A stretch of DNA of 64,000 bases from Acinetobacter sp. WCHA55 (GTDB lineage: Bacteria > Pseudomonadota > Gammaproteobacteria > Pseudomonadales > Moraxellaceae): positions 2,542,001 to 2,606,000 of the forward strand of contig NZ_CP032286.1 in the NCBI RefSeq assembly GCF_002165305.2. The letters are read 5' to 3'. The notes beneath the pieces were generated by a model that did no database searches, was not told the DNA's origin, and worked only from the letters and a program-made list of their open reading frames with translations. Each line of letters begins with the position of its first letter. The first letter of the stretch is position 1. Positions 18,096-26,521 of this stretch are shown in pieces. Position numbers and translations under genes: made by a program.

Positions 18096-18746
18096 TTAGT
18101 TCGTTGAATCTATTAGCGGTGCACCCGTCATCGCCTGCAATTCAGCAAAGCTCAAACCTTCGACCTTCTCAATCACTTTCAAGCCTTCAGGAGTGACATC
18201 AATCACACACAGGTCGGTGTAGATGCGATCGACACATTTCAAACCTGTGGCTGGATAAGTCAGTTCAGCCACAATCTTCGGTTCACCTTGTTTGGTGACA
18301 TGGTCGGTGGTGATAAATACTTTCTTGGCACCCACGGCCAAATCCATAGCACCACCCACTGCAGGAATCGCATCGGGTGCACCAGTATGCCAGTTGGCCA
18401 AATCACCATTGGCGGCAATCTGGAACGCACCGAGTACCGCAATATCCAAGTGACCACCACGCATCATGGCAAAGGAATCCCCATGATGGAAAAAAGCACC
18501 GCCTTGCAGCATGGTCACGTATTCTTTACCTGCATTGATCAGCTCAGGATCTTCTTCACTTGCCACTGGTGGTGGACCAAAGGCCAATAAGCCATTTTCA
18601 GAGTGTAAGAAGACATCTTTGTCGCTTGGCAGATAACTCGCAATCTTGGTCGGTAAGCCGATGCCTAAATTGACATAAGCACCATCGGGAATATCTTGTG
18701 CCACACGTTCAGCAATCTGGTTGCGGCTGAGTTTTTGATAGCTCAT
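18096..18746 (-). CDS. pcaJ: 3-oxoadipate CoA-transferase subunit B
   Basis: Beta subunit of the succinyl-CoA:3-oxoadipate CoA-transferase, which activates 3-oxoadipate for thiolysis by PcaF. Catalytic Glu50 lies in LHSENGLLAFGPPP. 216 residues. It is encoded 13 bp after pcaI. It is a paralogue of the subunit B at 986-1633, but with a different loop after the catalytic motif (AFGPPPVASEEDPE versus [14 protein letters not shown]), a region that could bear on acceptor choice. Assignment as pcaJ rests on its place directly downstream of the PcaU operator. Confidence 0.93.
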   Translation of the reverse strand: MSYQKLSRNQIAERVAQDIPDGAYVNLGIGLPTKIASYLPSDKDVFLHSENGLLAFGPPPVASEEDPELINAGKEYVTMLQGGAFFHHGDSFAMMRGGHLDIAVLGAFQIAANGDLANWHTGAPDAIPAVGGAMDLAVGAKKVFITTDHVTKQGEPKIVAELTYPATGLKCVDRIYTDLCVIDVTPEGLKVIEKVEGLSFAELQAMTGAPLIDSTN

Positions 18747-18759
18747 GAAAGTCTCCTAC

Positions 18760-19440
18760 TTAGACAGCAACAGGTTCAGGTTGTACCTGCACCACATGTT
18801 GAACGAAGATGCCTGGGGTGATGATGTGTTCAGGGTCTAAACCACCCAGTTCCACCACTTCAGAGACTTGTGCAATGGTGACATTGGCTGCCATCGCCAT
18901 GATCGGACCGAAGTTACGTGCCGATTTACGATAGACCAGATTGCCCCAACGGTCGCCTTGCTGGGCTTTAATCAAAGCGAAGTCGGCTTTGATTGGATAT
19001 TCGAGAACATAATCTTTACCGTCGATATGACGGGTTTCTTTACCTTCAGCCAATAAGGTGCCGTAGCCTGTAGGCGTGAAGACTGCACCGAGTCCCATAC
19101 CTGCGGCTTGAATACGGCAAGCCAAATTGCCTTGAGGTACCAGTTCTAATTCGATTTTGCCTGCACGATAGAGTTCATCGAAGACCCAAGAATCTGACTG
19201 ACGTGGGAAAGAACAGATGACTTTTTTCACGGCACCGGCTTTTAACAGTTTCGCCAGACCATAGTCACCATTGCCTGCGTTGTTACTGACAATGGTCAGG
19301 TCTTTAATGCCCAGTTGAATTAAGCCATCAATCAGTTCTGCAGGTTGTCCTGCTGTACCAAAACCACCAATCATGATGGTTGAGCCGTCGGTGATTTGGG
19401 AGAGCGCTTCCGTTAAGGTCGCTGCACTTTTATCTATCAT
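18760..19440 (-). CDS. pcaI: 3-oxoadipate CoA-transferase subunit A
   Basis: Alpha subunit of the 3-oxoadipate CoA-transferase and first gene of the pca-qui operon. Family motifs are IGGFGTAGQPAELI near the N-terminus and VSNNAGNGDYGLA. The ATG at 19440 (MIDKSAATL) is chosen because GGAG lies eight bases upstream. A reading frame nine codons longer exists but has no ribosome site. That gives 226 residues. The divergent regulator gene pcaU starts 261 bp away, with the operator in between. Confidence 0.93.
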   Translation of the reverse strand: MIDKSAATLTEALSQITDGSTIMIGGFGTAGQPAELIDGLIQLGIKDLTIVSNNAGNGDYGLAKLLKAGAVKKVICSFPRQSDSWVFDELYRAGKIELELVPQGNLACRIQAAGMGLGAVFTPTGYGTLLAEGKETRHIDGKDYVLEYPIKADFALIKAQQGDRWGNLVYRKSARNFGPIMAMAANVTIAQVSEVVELGGLDPEHIITPGIFVQHVVQVQPEPVAV

Positions 19441-19607
19441 TAGATAACTCCATTGTGCATCATGCAAATTTGAAAAGGCGCAGAAACCTAACTTATACTG
19501 ACGGGCAATACAGCTAAAACAACATTCCCTAGTCTTTTAGTTCGATTTCCTTATGCGTTCATTTTTTATCTTTTCTTTAGAGTAGACTAGATGGTCAGAC
19601 CAGCTTT

Positions 19608-19644
19608 TGTTCGATGATCGAACATTTTAAACAACTATCGAACA
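19608..19644. promoter_or_regulatory. PcaU operator (three 8-bp repeats)
   Basis: Between pcaI and pcaU the sequence TGTTCGAT-g-ATCGAACA (19608-19624) forms a palindrome. A third copy, ATCGAACA (19637-19644), follows in direct orientation exactly 20 bp (two helical turns) after the second. This is the palindrome-plus-one-direct-repeat design described for PcaU in A. baylyi. Binding here would let PcaU activate pcaI and control its own gene. Confidence 0.85.
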
Positions 19645-19701
19645 AAACCTGATTTTTTCAGTCAGATTTCACGCTATAGTAAAAATAGACAAAGGATAAG
19701 A

Positions 19702-20544
19702 ATGAATAGGAATGCCGAAATGCGTGAAGAAAAAGAACGAATAGAAAATCGAATACATAATCACAATAATAAGAAAACCATTCGACATGAAGACTTTGTT
19801 GCAGGGATCAGTAAAGGTATGGCTATTCTCGACAGCTTTGGTACTGACCGACATCGTTTAAATATCACTATGGCAGCGGAACGTACAGGCATGACCCGTG
19901 CCGCAGCACGACGCCATTTACTCACTCTTGAATATTTAGGCTACTTAGAGTCTGATGGTCATTATTTTTATTTAACCCCTAAAATTCTCAAATTTTCAGG
20001 CGCTTATTTAGGTGGAGCACAACTTCCCAAAATTTCTCAACCTCTACTGAACCTGCTGACCAATCAAACCTCACTCATTTTTTCCGTGATGGTTTTAGAC
20101 GGCTATGAAGCCATTACTATTGCACGTAGCGCCGCACATCAACAAACAGATCGTGTCAATCCTTATGGCCTACATTTGGGCAATCGTCTACCTGCACATG
20201 CAACATCGGCAGGCAAAATTTTACTGGCCTATCTCGACGATCAGGAACAATGTGAATGGCTGAATCAGTATCCGCTACAACGCCTCACCAAATACACCCA
20301 TACCAATAATGAAACGTTTCTGGCTTTATTGCATGAAATTCGAGAGCAAGGATGGTGTTATTCATGTGAGGAACACGAATTGGGCGTACATGCACTTGCC
20401 GTTCCGATTTATGGGCAACAGTTAAAAGTCGTTGCAGCCTTAAATATTGTTTCCCCTACCATGCGTACAACCAAAGAGTATTTGATTCAACATATACTGC
20501 CTTTACTACAAGAAACTGCGCGCGAACTGCGTAATATTCTTTGA
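19702..20544 (+). CDS. pcaU: IclR-family regulator of the pca-qui operon
   Basis: IclR-type regulator, 280 residues, divergent from pcaI. An N-terminal extension rich in charged residues (about 1-30) precedes the winged helix (DFVAGISKGMAILDSF ... MAAERTGMTRAAARRHLLTLEYLGYL, about 32-88). The C-terminal effector domain carries LPAHATSAGKILLAYL and the CEEHELGVHALAVPI segment typical of PcaU/PcaR/PobR-like members. In A. baylyi PcaU responds to protocatechuate and activates the operon. The operator upstream supports the same here. AAGGAT precedes the ATG. Confidence 0.93.
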   Translation: MNRNAEMREEKERIENRIHNHNNKKTIRHEDFVAGISKGMAILDSFGTDRHRLNITMAAERTGMTRAAARRHLLTLEYLGYLESDGHYFYLTPKILKFSGAYLGGAQLPKISQPLLNLLTNQTSLIFSVMVLDGYEAITIARSAAHQQTDRVNPYGLHLGNRLPAHATSAGKILLAYLDDQEQCEWLNQYPLQRLTKYTHTNNETFLALLHEIREQGWCYSCEEHELGVHALAVPIYGQQLKVVAALNIVSPTMRTTKEYLIQHILPLLQETARELRNIL

Positions 20545-20650
20545 TACATAAAAGAAAATCACGCAGCACTGATCATATATAGGTCTATGATTCAGCCGAG
20601 AGAGACTCGAACAGATTTCAGTAAATGTCCTCTTAAGCCTTAACTTCAAT

Positions 20651-21463
20651 TTAAGGGTTTACGTATAAACTTAAAATCGTTCTATAGGTCTGAGCATTCG
20701 GTCGAAGCTTTTCAGACTGTTCAGGTGAGGTGATGGTCACAAGGTATTGCCCGACCGCTGAAAATGGCAAAGTAACTTCACCTGAACCATTGGTCTGCAA
20801 CTGGGTCACTTTTTCAGCCTCACCCAATGTGGTGATTTGTTTTTCCAGTGTTACCTGAAAACCTGATGCAGGTTTATTTTCCAAGTTTAATTTTACAGTG
20901 AATGGTGTTTTTAATGAAATCTGATTTGGATGACTTGAAAATACCAAACTTAAACCTTGTTGGGTATACGCTTGCTTGAGCTCACTTTGCTGTTGCTTAG
21001 AAAAATAACTCAGCAACTGATCAAAACGTTGCACAGTAAACTGTTGGCTTTTCGCTTGTACTTCATTTGGGGTAACAAAGTGACGTTCAGTCAGTGGTGC
21101 TAAACCTTCAGTTTTTGCATCTAATACCCGTAACCAACGTTGGCCAACTTTTGCATATTTAAGCTCACCTGTTCGGAGCCCTGTAACTGTATAAGTTCCT
21201 GCTTGATCCGTTTTTACATCAGCCAAACTTAGAACTTGACTATGACTCAGTGTTAACTCTTGAGTTTCACCCTTCGGTGTAAGCACTTTAAAATTAAAGC
21301 CTTTAATCGCAACTTCCGAGTCAAAAGCTTGCTCTGCAAATCCAGCCAAAACTACTGTGTTTGCACCATCTACTACATAACTGCTTGGCGCCACAAAGGG
21401 CGCATGTGCCCAACTATTTAGGGCCAAGATACTCAGTAAGCAAGTCAAACTTATTTTCTTCAT
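20651..21463 (-). CDS. DUF4198-type periplasmic protein
   Basis: A 270-residue exported protein with signal peptide MKKISLTCLLSILALNSWA followed by HAPFVAPSSYVVDG, the HAHFxxP-like start of DUF4198 proteins. Predicted as mainly beta-structure, with a Thr/Gly-rich carboxypeptidase-regulatory-like C-terminal domain. Members of this family often accompany metal (Ni/Co or iron) uptake genes, but their biochemical role is not established. It is last in an operon with an EF-hand protein and a TonB receptor under a Fur box. Start 21463 is taken from the signal peptide. Longer frames add charged, non-signal residues. Confidence 0.75.
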   Translation of the reverse strand: MKKISLTCLLSILALNSWAHAPFVAPSSYVVDGANTVVLAGFAEQAFDSEVAIKGFNFKVLTPKGETQELTLSHSQVLSLADVKTDQAGTYTVTGLRTGELKYAKVGQRWLRVLDAKTEGLAPLTERHFVTPNEVQAKSQQFTVQRFDQLLSYFSKQQQSELKQAYTQQGLSLVFSSHPNQISLKTPFTVKLNLENKPASGFQVTLEKQITTLGEAEKVTQLQTNGSGEVTLPFSAVGQYLVTITSPEQSEKLRPNAQTYRTILSLYVNP

Positions 21464-21556
21464 CGTTGAATATTCCATTGATGTATCGTTATCCATCATC
21501 AACCTAATCCGTTTTACCTTTAAGCCATCCATAAATGACCTAAAGGTATGGTTGGT

Positions 21557-22369
21557 TTATTGAACTGAAGCTTGTCCTACTTTTTTCGCATACTGTTGAA
21601 TGTCATTTGCTTGAATAGTGGTTTTTCCTTTTGCAATCGCTTTGAATTGCTGTCCAGCAATCTCCTGCATTTGAGTCGTACCCGTTGCTAAATTACGGTC
21701 AAAACGTTGCATAAACTCATCGACATATTCTTGTTCAGTCACGATCAGATCTTGATTGCTGTCCGTCTCAAAAAATTGTTTATCACGCGCAGTTAAATAG
21801 TCGCCTAAAGTCACATAATTTTTACTCTGCCCATATTGCACAATAAACTCAGCTACATTGCTTGGCATCGGCATAGAAATAGGTAACTTGGCACGGAAAC
21901 CATCATGTGTACCTGTATTTGCCCCAGCCAAATTTGCATCTTCAGTGTTAATCAAACCATCCTGATTCTGATCGAAACCATCAAAAGTCTTTTCACCAGA
22001 GGCTTGGAACTCCTTCAACGTCAGCTTTTGATCTTTATTTTTATCTAAAATACCGTAACGGACATGTGCCTGTTTTAAAGACATTTCACGTCGTTGCTCA
22101 AGTACAGGCTGTAAGCGTGCTTGTTCAAATGCTACAAATTGCTCTGCACTCACTTTTTTATTTGTAGTAAACAATGCAGCATAATCTTGAGCATATTGCT
22201 TACTTACCAAAGCAGACTTAGGCTCCTTATCGGCATGGTAAAGTGAATAGATTGTATAAGCTTGCTGATAGCTATCTACTTTTTCAGTTTGCGCTGCTGC
22301 CAAAACACTTATCGAAGCCGTAAATATGGTCAAACCTGTGATCAATTTTGTCATCATGTTCATCATCAT
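21557..22369 (-). CDS. Exported EF-hand calcium-binding protein
   Basis: About 270 residues with an N-terminal signal peptide (ending near SVLAAAQ). Three EF-hand loops are readable: DKNKDQKLTLKEF, DQNQDGLINTED and DSNQDLIVTEQEY. All keep acidic residues at the key positions, and the last lacks the usual glycine at position 6. The role is unknown. Its position between a TonB receptor gene and a DUF4198 gene suggests a periplasmic or surface partner in ligand or metal capture. Several in-frame ATGs (MMMNMM) follow the AGAGGAA ribosome site, so the exact start could be 22369, 22363 or 22357. Confidence 0.75.
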   Translation of the reverse strand: MMMNMMTKLITGLTIFTASISVLAAAQTEKVDSYQQAYTIYSLYHADKEPKSALVSKQYAQDYAALFTTNKKVSAEQFVAFEQARLQPVLEQRREMSLKQAHVRYGILDKNKDQKLTLKEFQASGEKTFDGFDQNQDGLINTEDANLAGANTGTHDGFRAKLPISMPMPSNVAEFIVQYGQSKNYVTLGDYLTARDKQFFETDSNQDLIVTEQEYVDEFMQRFDRNLATGTTQMQEIAGQQFKAIAKGKTTIQANDIQQYAKKVGQASVQ

Positions 22370-22417
22370 TTCCTCTGGGTGAAATTGCTGGAATAGTTAA
22401 ACTCTATCTAGCTAAAA

Positions 22418-24670
22418 TTAGTATTTAAACTCGATACTTGCGACAATATTACGGCCCGGTTCTGCAGCACGATCAATCAGACTGGCTTGGTTGGTTCCTG
22501 TAATGGTGCTCACTGCGGCATAGTCCCAATAAGTCTTGTCAAAGATATTATTCACCGCCACATTCAACTTAGTGAACTTATTCATATTCCAATAAGCTGA
22601 GAGATCAAACACGGCATAACCTGCAACACGTTGATACTCCACATCATCTTGGTAGGTACTCACATCTTGAGACGCAATTTTGTCCCCGACCGCAGTTGCC
22701 GTTAAGCCTAAACCAAAGACTTTACCCGGGTGGTCATAAGCAAAGGTGAGGCTACCCTTTTCAGGTTGTACCGAGTTCACTCCACTTTTCAGACCATCTT
22801 TATTTTTCGCGGTGCCTTTGGTTTTACCTGCCACTAAAGCGAGACTAAATCCATCCGAGTGTGGAATAAATTGTCCCAAATCAATACGTGTAGACAGCTC
22901 ACCACCCCAAATTTCGGCATTGGCTAAATTTTCTGCACGATAGTAACCATAGGGATATTGTGGTGTGGTGCCATAGTTGTAGTAATCGATGAAATCACTG
23001 TATTTGGTATAAAAGCCTGTGATATCAAACTTAATGCCATCAATTGAAGTATTTCTCAGTCCAATTTCAAATGCATCACTGGTTTCTTCATCAAGGTTCG
23101 AGTTACCTATCACGATATAACTTGGATTACCTGCGGTGGTTTGGTAGATGCCACCCATTTCAGTAGGTGATGGGATACGTGTACCGCGGGTGTATTTAAA
23201 ATAGCTATAGTTTTCAGGAGTGAATTGATAACTGGCCGAAAAACCTGGTGAAACATAACTAAAATCACGCGCTTGGACATCACTATAGCTCGAAGAATCT
23301 GGGCTATACTCCTGTCGTTCAAAACGAACTGATGGTGTTAAAGTTAAATCACGCCCAAAGAGCCCCAAACGAATTTCATCTGAGAAATAAGCAGCATAAC
23401 GCTTTAACTCAGAATCCAGCAAATAACCATCTTGGTAGAGTGTTGGTAGTGTTGCACCATTGCGTAAATCGACTTTGGTACTGGAATAATTTTTTTGGTC
23501 GACCGCGAGACCATATTTTAAAGTCTGCTGCTCTAAGTTCTTCGACGCATCAAACTTAATGCCCGTATTTTTTTCTTTATATGTCGTTGAAAAGTCACGT
23601 GCGACTGTCGCACTGTTCATGAATGATGTATCAGTTTCATTATTTGACTCTTGATGCCAAATTTTACTTTTTAACTGATCAAACAAGGCAAAGTGTTCAG
23701 GTTTGTAAATGTGTTCTAAGCTAAATTGGGTACGGTCAATATCCTGCTGTTGGGTAGCATCACTTTTATAGTTGCTAAATAAACTGGCACTGATGCCTGA
23801 GGTATCGGCAGTTTTTCGGTAAAAGTCCCCAGTCAAATTAAACTGATGCTGATCAGATAATCTCCACAGCACTCGTCCCAATACAGCATCCGACTTCCAA
23901 TCTGTTGGGAACGCTTTGGTTTTAGAGTTAGGTTTTGTTTCATGTCCATCACGGTGAGCATAAGCCACTAAAGCTTTCACCTCATCATTACCCACCGCTC
24001 CTGTTACCGAACTTAACCATGCTTCATCCGCAGAGCTATAGCCTGCTTTGGCAGTACCTGCAATGGTTTTCCCATCAACCAAATAATCTTCTGGCGATTT
24101 GTTTTTAAATGAAACGCGCCCACCAATTCCGTCAGTAGATGCATCTGTTGTTCCCGAAACAATATCTACCGAGGTGAACATTTCAGGTTCAATATAATCA
24201 CGACCTGCTCCACGTTGGCTCATACTGTTGGGTGGAACATAAGAGCTGACCGTCGCTTCAGCAATATCAACTCCATCAATATCTAATCCAATACGGTTGG
24301 CATCAATCCCGCGAATGTTATAACCACTGGTTCCCGTTCCATCAAAAAATGTGCCACTGCCCGCAACGGAAAATGGCGCTTGTACCAAAGGCAAGTACTT
24401 CACGATACTTGCCATATCCGTTACCCCAGTTTTATCAAGGTTTTCTCGATTAATCGTTGTCTTTGAAACTGGTGACTGGTCTTCATGTTCAGCATAAACC
24501 GTAATTTTGGGAAGGGATGCTGAAACTAAAACATTTTCTTGTGCAAAGCTGTTAGAACTCAAGCCTGTGGTCATGAGCACAGCCAAACATAATGATAAAT
24601 AACAAGGTCGGAGGTTCAAACTTTTAGCTTCGTCGCCCGAAAATTGCGACTGATATTGATTCATACTCAT
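22418..24670 (-). CDS. TonB-dependent receptor (heme/hemoglobin-type)
   Basis: Outer-membrane receptor of about 750 residues. A long leader with a hydrophobic segment (LSLCLAVLMTTGLSSNSFA) precedes a TonB box (PKITVYAE) and a plug containing NIRGIDANRIGLDIDGVDIAEA. That wording is typical of hemoglobin/transferrin/heme receptors. The barrel ends in IEFKY. It is the first gene of an operon with the EF-hand and DUF4198 proteins (48- and 93-bp gaps). The ATG at 24670 is chosen because AAAGGTGGG lies nine bases upstream. The longer TTG frame would start inside the Fur box region. The ligand cannot be told from sequence. Confidence 0.82.
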   Translation of the reverse strand: MSMNQYQSQFSGDEAKSLNLRPCYLSLCLAVLMTTGLSSNSFAQENVLVSASLPKITVYAEHEDQSPVSKTTINRENLDKTGVTDMASIVKYLPLVQAPFSVAGSGTFFDGTGTSGYNIRGIDANRIGLDIDGVDIAEATVSSYVPPNSMSQRGAGRDYIEPEMFTSVDIVSGTTDASTDGIGGRVSFKNKSPEDYLVDGKTIAGTAKAGYSSADEAWLSSVTGAVGNDEVKALVAYAHRDGHETKPNSKTKAFPTDWKSDAVLGRVLWRLSDQHQFNLTGDFYRKTADTSGISASLFSNYKSDATQQQDIDRTQFSLEHIYKPEHFALFDQLKSKIWHQESNNETDTSFMNSATVARDFSTTYKEKNTGIKFDASKNLEQQTLKYGLAVDQKNYSSTKVDLRNGATLPTLYQDGYLLDSELKRYAAYFSDEIRLGLFGRDLTLTPSVRFERQEYSPDSSSYSDVQARDFSYVSPGFSASYQFTPENYSYFKYTRGTRIPSPTEMGGIYQTTAGNPSYIVIGNSNLDEETSDAFEIGLRNTSIDGIKFDITGFYTKYSDFIDYYNYGTTPQYPYGYYRAENLANAEIWGGELSTRIDLGQFIPHSDGFSLALVAGKTKGTAKNKDGLKSGVNSVQPEKGSLTFAYDHPGKVFGLGLTATAVGDKIASQDVSTYQDDVEYQRVAGYAVFDLSAYWNMNKFTKLNVAVNNIFDKTYWDYAAVSTITGTNQASLIDRAAEPGRNIVASIEFKY

Positions 24671-24693
24671 ACGGTTAAACCCACCTTTCAAAT

Positions 24694-24712
24694 GATATTG
24701 ATAATCATTACA
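24694..24712. promoter_or_regulatory. Fur box
   Basis: GATATTGATAATCATTACA matches the 19-bp Fur consensus at 16 positions, counted by eye. It lies 24 bp upstream of the chosen start of the TonB receptor, so the operon is probably repressed by iron. Confidence 0.8.
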
Positions 24713-25064
24713 CTTAATTCAAATTACTTTTTCATCCCCTCAAAGACGGAGGGCAGTAAGGTAATTGATATAGGGATACTTTGTGGATGCGAATCATAAT
24801 CAATTAGATTATTATTTACAAATACTATTTGCTTTTATTTTATTTTTTAAGCGTTCTAGATCGCTTAAAAAAATAGTTTTTATTTCAATACTTAACTCAA
24901 GGTGAGACGCTTCGCTATCGACTTGTGTACCAAAAAAATCGTCAAATTTAAAACCTATATGAAGTGTTTAACGCATAAAAATAACAGGATGCTATGATCA
25001 ATTTCGTAAATCTCAATACACTTCGACTCCACCTCGAAAGTGAAAATCATCGGTACTAGAAATT
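24713..25064. other. Intergenic region with one AT-rich hairpin
   Basis: No open reading frame of note. It contains a perfect 11-bp inverted repeat, TTTTTTAAGCG (24843-24853) and CGCTTAAAAAA (24862-24872), with an 8-base loop. Because it has T-runs on both sides it could act as a weak bidirectional terminator or an operator upstream of the Fur-controlled operon. The rest looks featureless. Confidence 0.45.
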
Positions 25065-25096
25065 AAAAAAGCAGTGCATATCCACATATGCACTGC
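25065..25096 (-). terminator. Intrinsic terminator of the racemase gene
   Basis: Perfect 11-bp stem GCAGTGCATAT / ATATGCACTGC with a 4-base loop, followed on the minus strand by TTTTTT. It lies about 140 bp downstream of the racemase stop. Confidence 0.9.
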
Positions 25097-25233
25097 CTCG
25101 AATAAAACCGTAATTTAATAATTAAAAACAATATCTTAATAATTAAACAATCACTGTAATGCTACATGAAGCAAGTGATGATTTTTGCCCGTTAGGCTGT
25201 CAAAAGATCAAACAACAGAGTCCAGTCTTAACG

Positions 25234-26478
25234 CTACTGAACCACAACTTTCGGATTAGAGTTACCCCACATGGTGTAAACATCTGCCAGCAAAGCGCCA
25301 TTGTATTCTTCCAAATCACTTTGCTTGACTATTGCACTTCCTTGCTCTCCAAACAGAACCACTTCATCATTAGCACGAATATCTGGAAAATCAGTAACAT
25401 CCACCATAGTCGTATTCATGGAGGTTCGCCCAACTACAGGCACTTTATGCCCTCGAATCAGTACATAGGCTTTGTTACTAAATGCCCGTCGATAACCATC
25501 TGAATAACCAAGCGGCAAATTCGCCAATAGTGAATCACGCTTCAAGGTATAGGTTTGGTCATAGCCAACTGTTGTGCCTTTCAAGTAGGCATTTACTGTT
25601 GCCACTTGGGTTTTAAAGGTCATCAGCTTTTTATATTCGACCCGATCTGGAAGGCTGTCACCATAAATCACACCGCCTGCACGTACCATATCTAGGTGTG
25701 ACTCTGGAACCGTTAAGGTCGCAAAAGAATTTGCAGTATGTAAAATCAGGGCTTCTCGCTTTAATTTGGCTTTTTTAATCAACCACTCTGTTTGCTGGTT
25801 AAAGACCACCAAACGTTCACGCACATATTTTTCATCTTCCACAGCATAATGCGTCATGATACCCACCAGCTTTAAATTTGGCAGTCTAGTCATGCGGAGC
25901 GCTTGTTGTCTACCTAGTGCACTGTCCAACTCTAAACCATTTCGGTCCATCCCCCCTGCATTTATACCCAAATGATACGCAAGGGTTAGCCCCTGTTGTT
26001 TTGCCCACTGCGACATACGTTGTGCTTGCTCATAGTTCCCCAACAACTCTTCCATGTTTAAAGAAGCCGCATTTTGGATTTCTTGGTCAGTCGCTGCACG
26101 TAATCTTAACAGCCGTCCCTGATAACCAGACTTGCGTACTATCGCGGCTTCGGCATTACTAGTAATGCCCACGCACGGTACATTCAGCTTCATAATACTC
26201 GGCATCAACAGTTCAATCCCGTGACCATAAGCATCGGCTTTCATGACTGCACAAATCTGGCTTTTGTCCTGTAGCTGCTGTTGTAAGTTCTGAATATTCT
26301 GCTCGAATGTCTGCACATTAATTTCGACCCATGCATTGGCCTGTGGCGCTGCTACTTGTGTCGCTGAAAGATGCGGCGTCAATAACGGTGCGGCAAAGCT
26401 GCTTTGTATATGTAGTAATCCTGCCCCCAACATACATGCCCAAAGTGTCGCTTTTTTCAAAATAAATTCCCTCTTCAT
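25234..26478 (-). CDS. Exported alanine/broad-specificity amino-acid racemase
   Basis: PLP-dependent fold-III racemase of 414 residues. The PLP lysine is Lys80 in VMKADAYGHG. The C-terminal tyrosine region (GYDQTYTLKRDSLLANLPLGYSDGY) and RTSMNTTMVDVTD are also intact. Unlike housekeeping Alr it has a signal peptide (hydrophobic 9-29, cleaving near SSFAAP). That points to a periplasmic broad-spectrum racemase of the Bsr type, which makes D-amino acids that can modify peptidoglycan. It lies downstream of a CycA-like D-amino-acid permease gene. The ATG at 26478 has only the 3' arm of a terminator stem upstream. A TTG at codon 7 has a better ribosome site (AGAGGGA), so the true start may be 26460. 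Confidence 0.85.
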   Translation of the reverse strand: MKREFILKKATLWACMLGAGLLHIQSSFAAPLLTPHLSATQVAAPQANAWVEINVQTFEQNIQNLQQQLQDKSQICAVMKADAYGHGIELLMPSIMKLNVPCVGITSNAEAAIVRKSGYQGRLLRLRAATDQEIQNAASLNMEELLGNYEQAQRMSQWAKQQGLTLAYHLGINAGGMDRNGLELDSALGRQQALRMTRLPNLKLVGIMTHYAVEDEKYVRERLVVFNQQTEWLIKKAKLKREALILHTANSFATLTVPESHLDMVRAGGVIYGDSLPDRVEYKKLMTFKTQVATVNAYLKGTTVGYDQTYTLKRDSLLANLPLGYSDGYRRAFSNKAYVLIRGHKVPVVGRTSMNTTMVDVTDFPDIRANDEVVLFGEQGSAIVKQSDLEEYNGALLADVYTMWGNSNPKVVVQ

Positions 26479-26487
26479 CGTTATAAC

Positions 26488-26512
26488 AAAAGAGAGGGTT
26501 AATACCCTCTCT
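26488..26512 (-). terminator. Intrinsic terminator between the permease and racemase genes
   Basis: Perfect 9-bp stem AGAGAGGGT / ACCCTCTCT with a TAAT/ATTA loop, followed on the minus strand by TTTTG. It sits 10 bp after the permease stop and directly before the racemase start, so the racemase would be expressed by read-through or from a very short promoter region. Confidence 0.8.
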
Positions 26513-26521
26513 CACTTTTCA

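Noticed and set aside
24671..24691. TTG start adding seven residues to the TonB receptor at 22.4-24.7 kb
   Set aside because: No ribosome site precedes the TTG, whereas AAAGGTGGG is well placed before the ATG at 24670.
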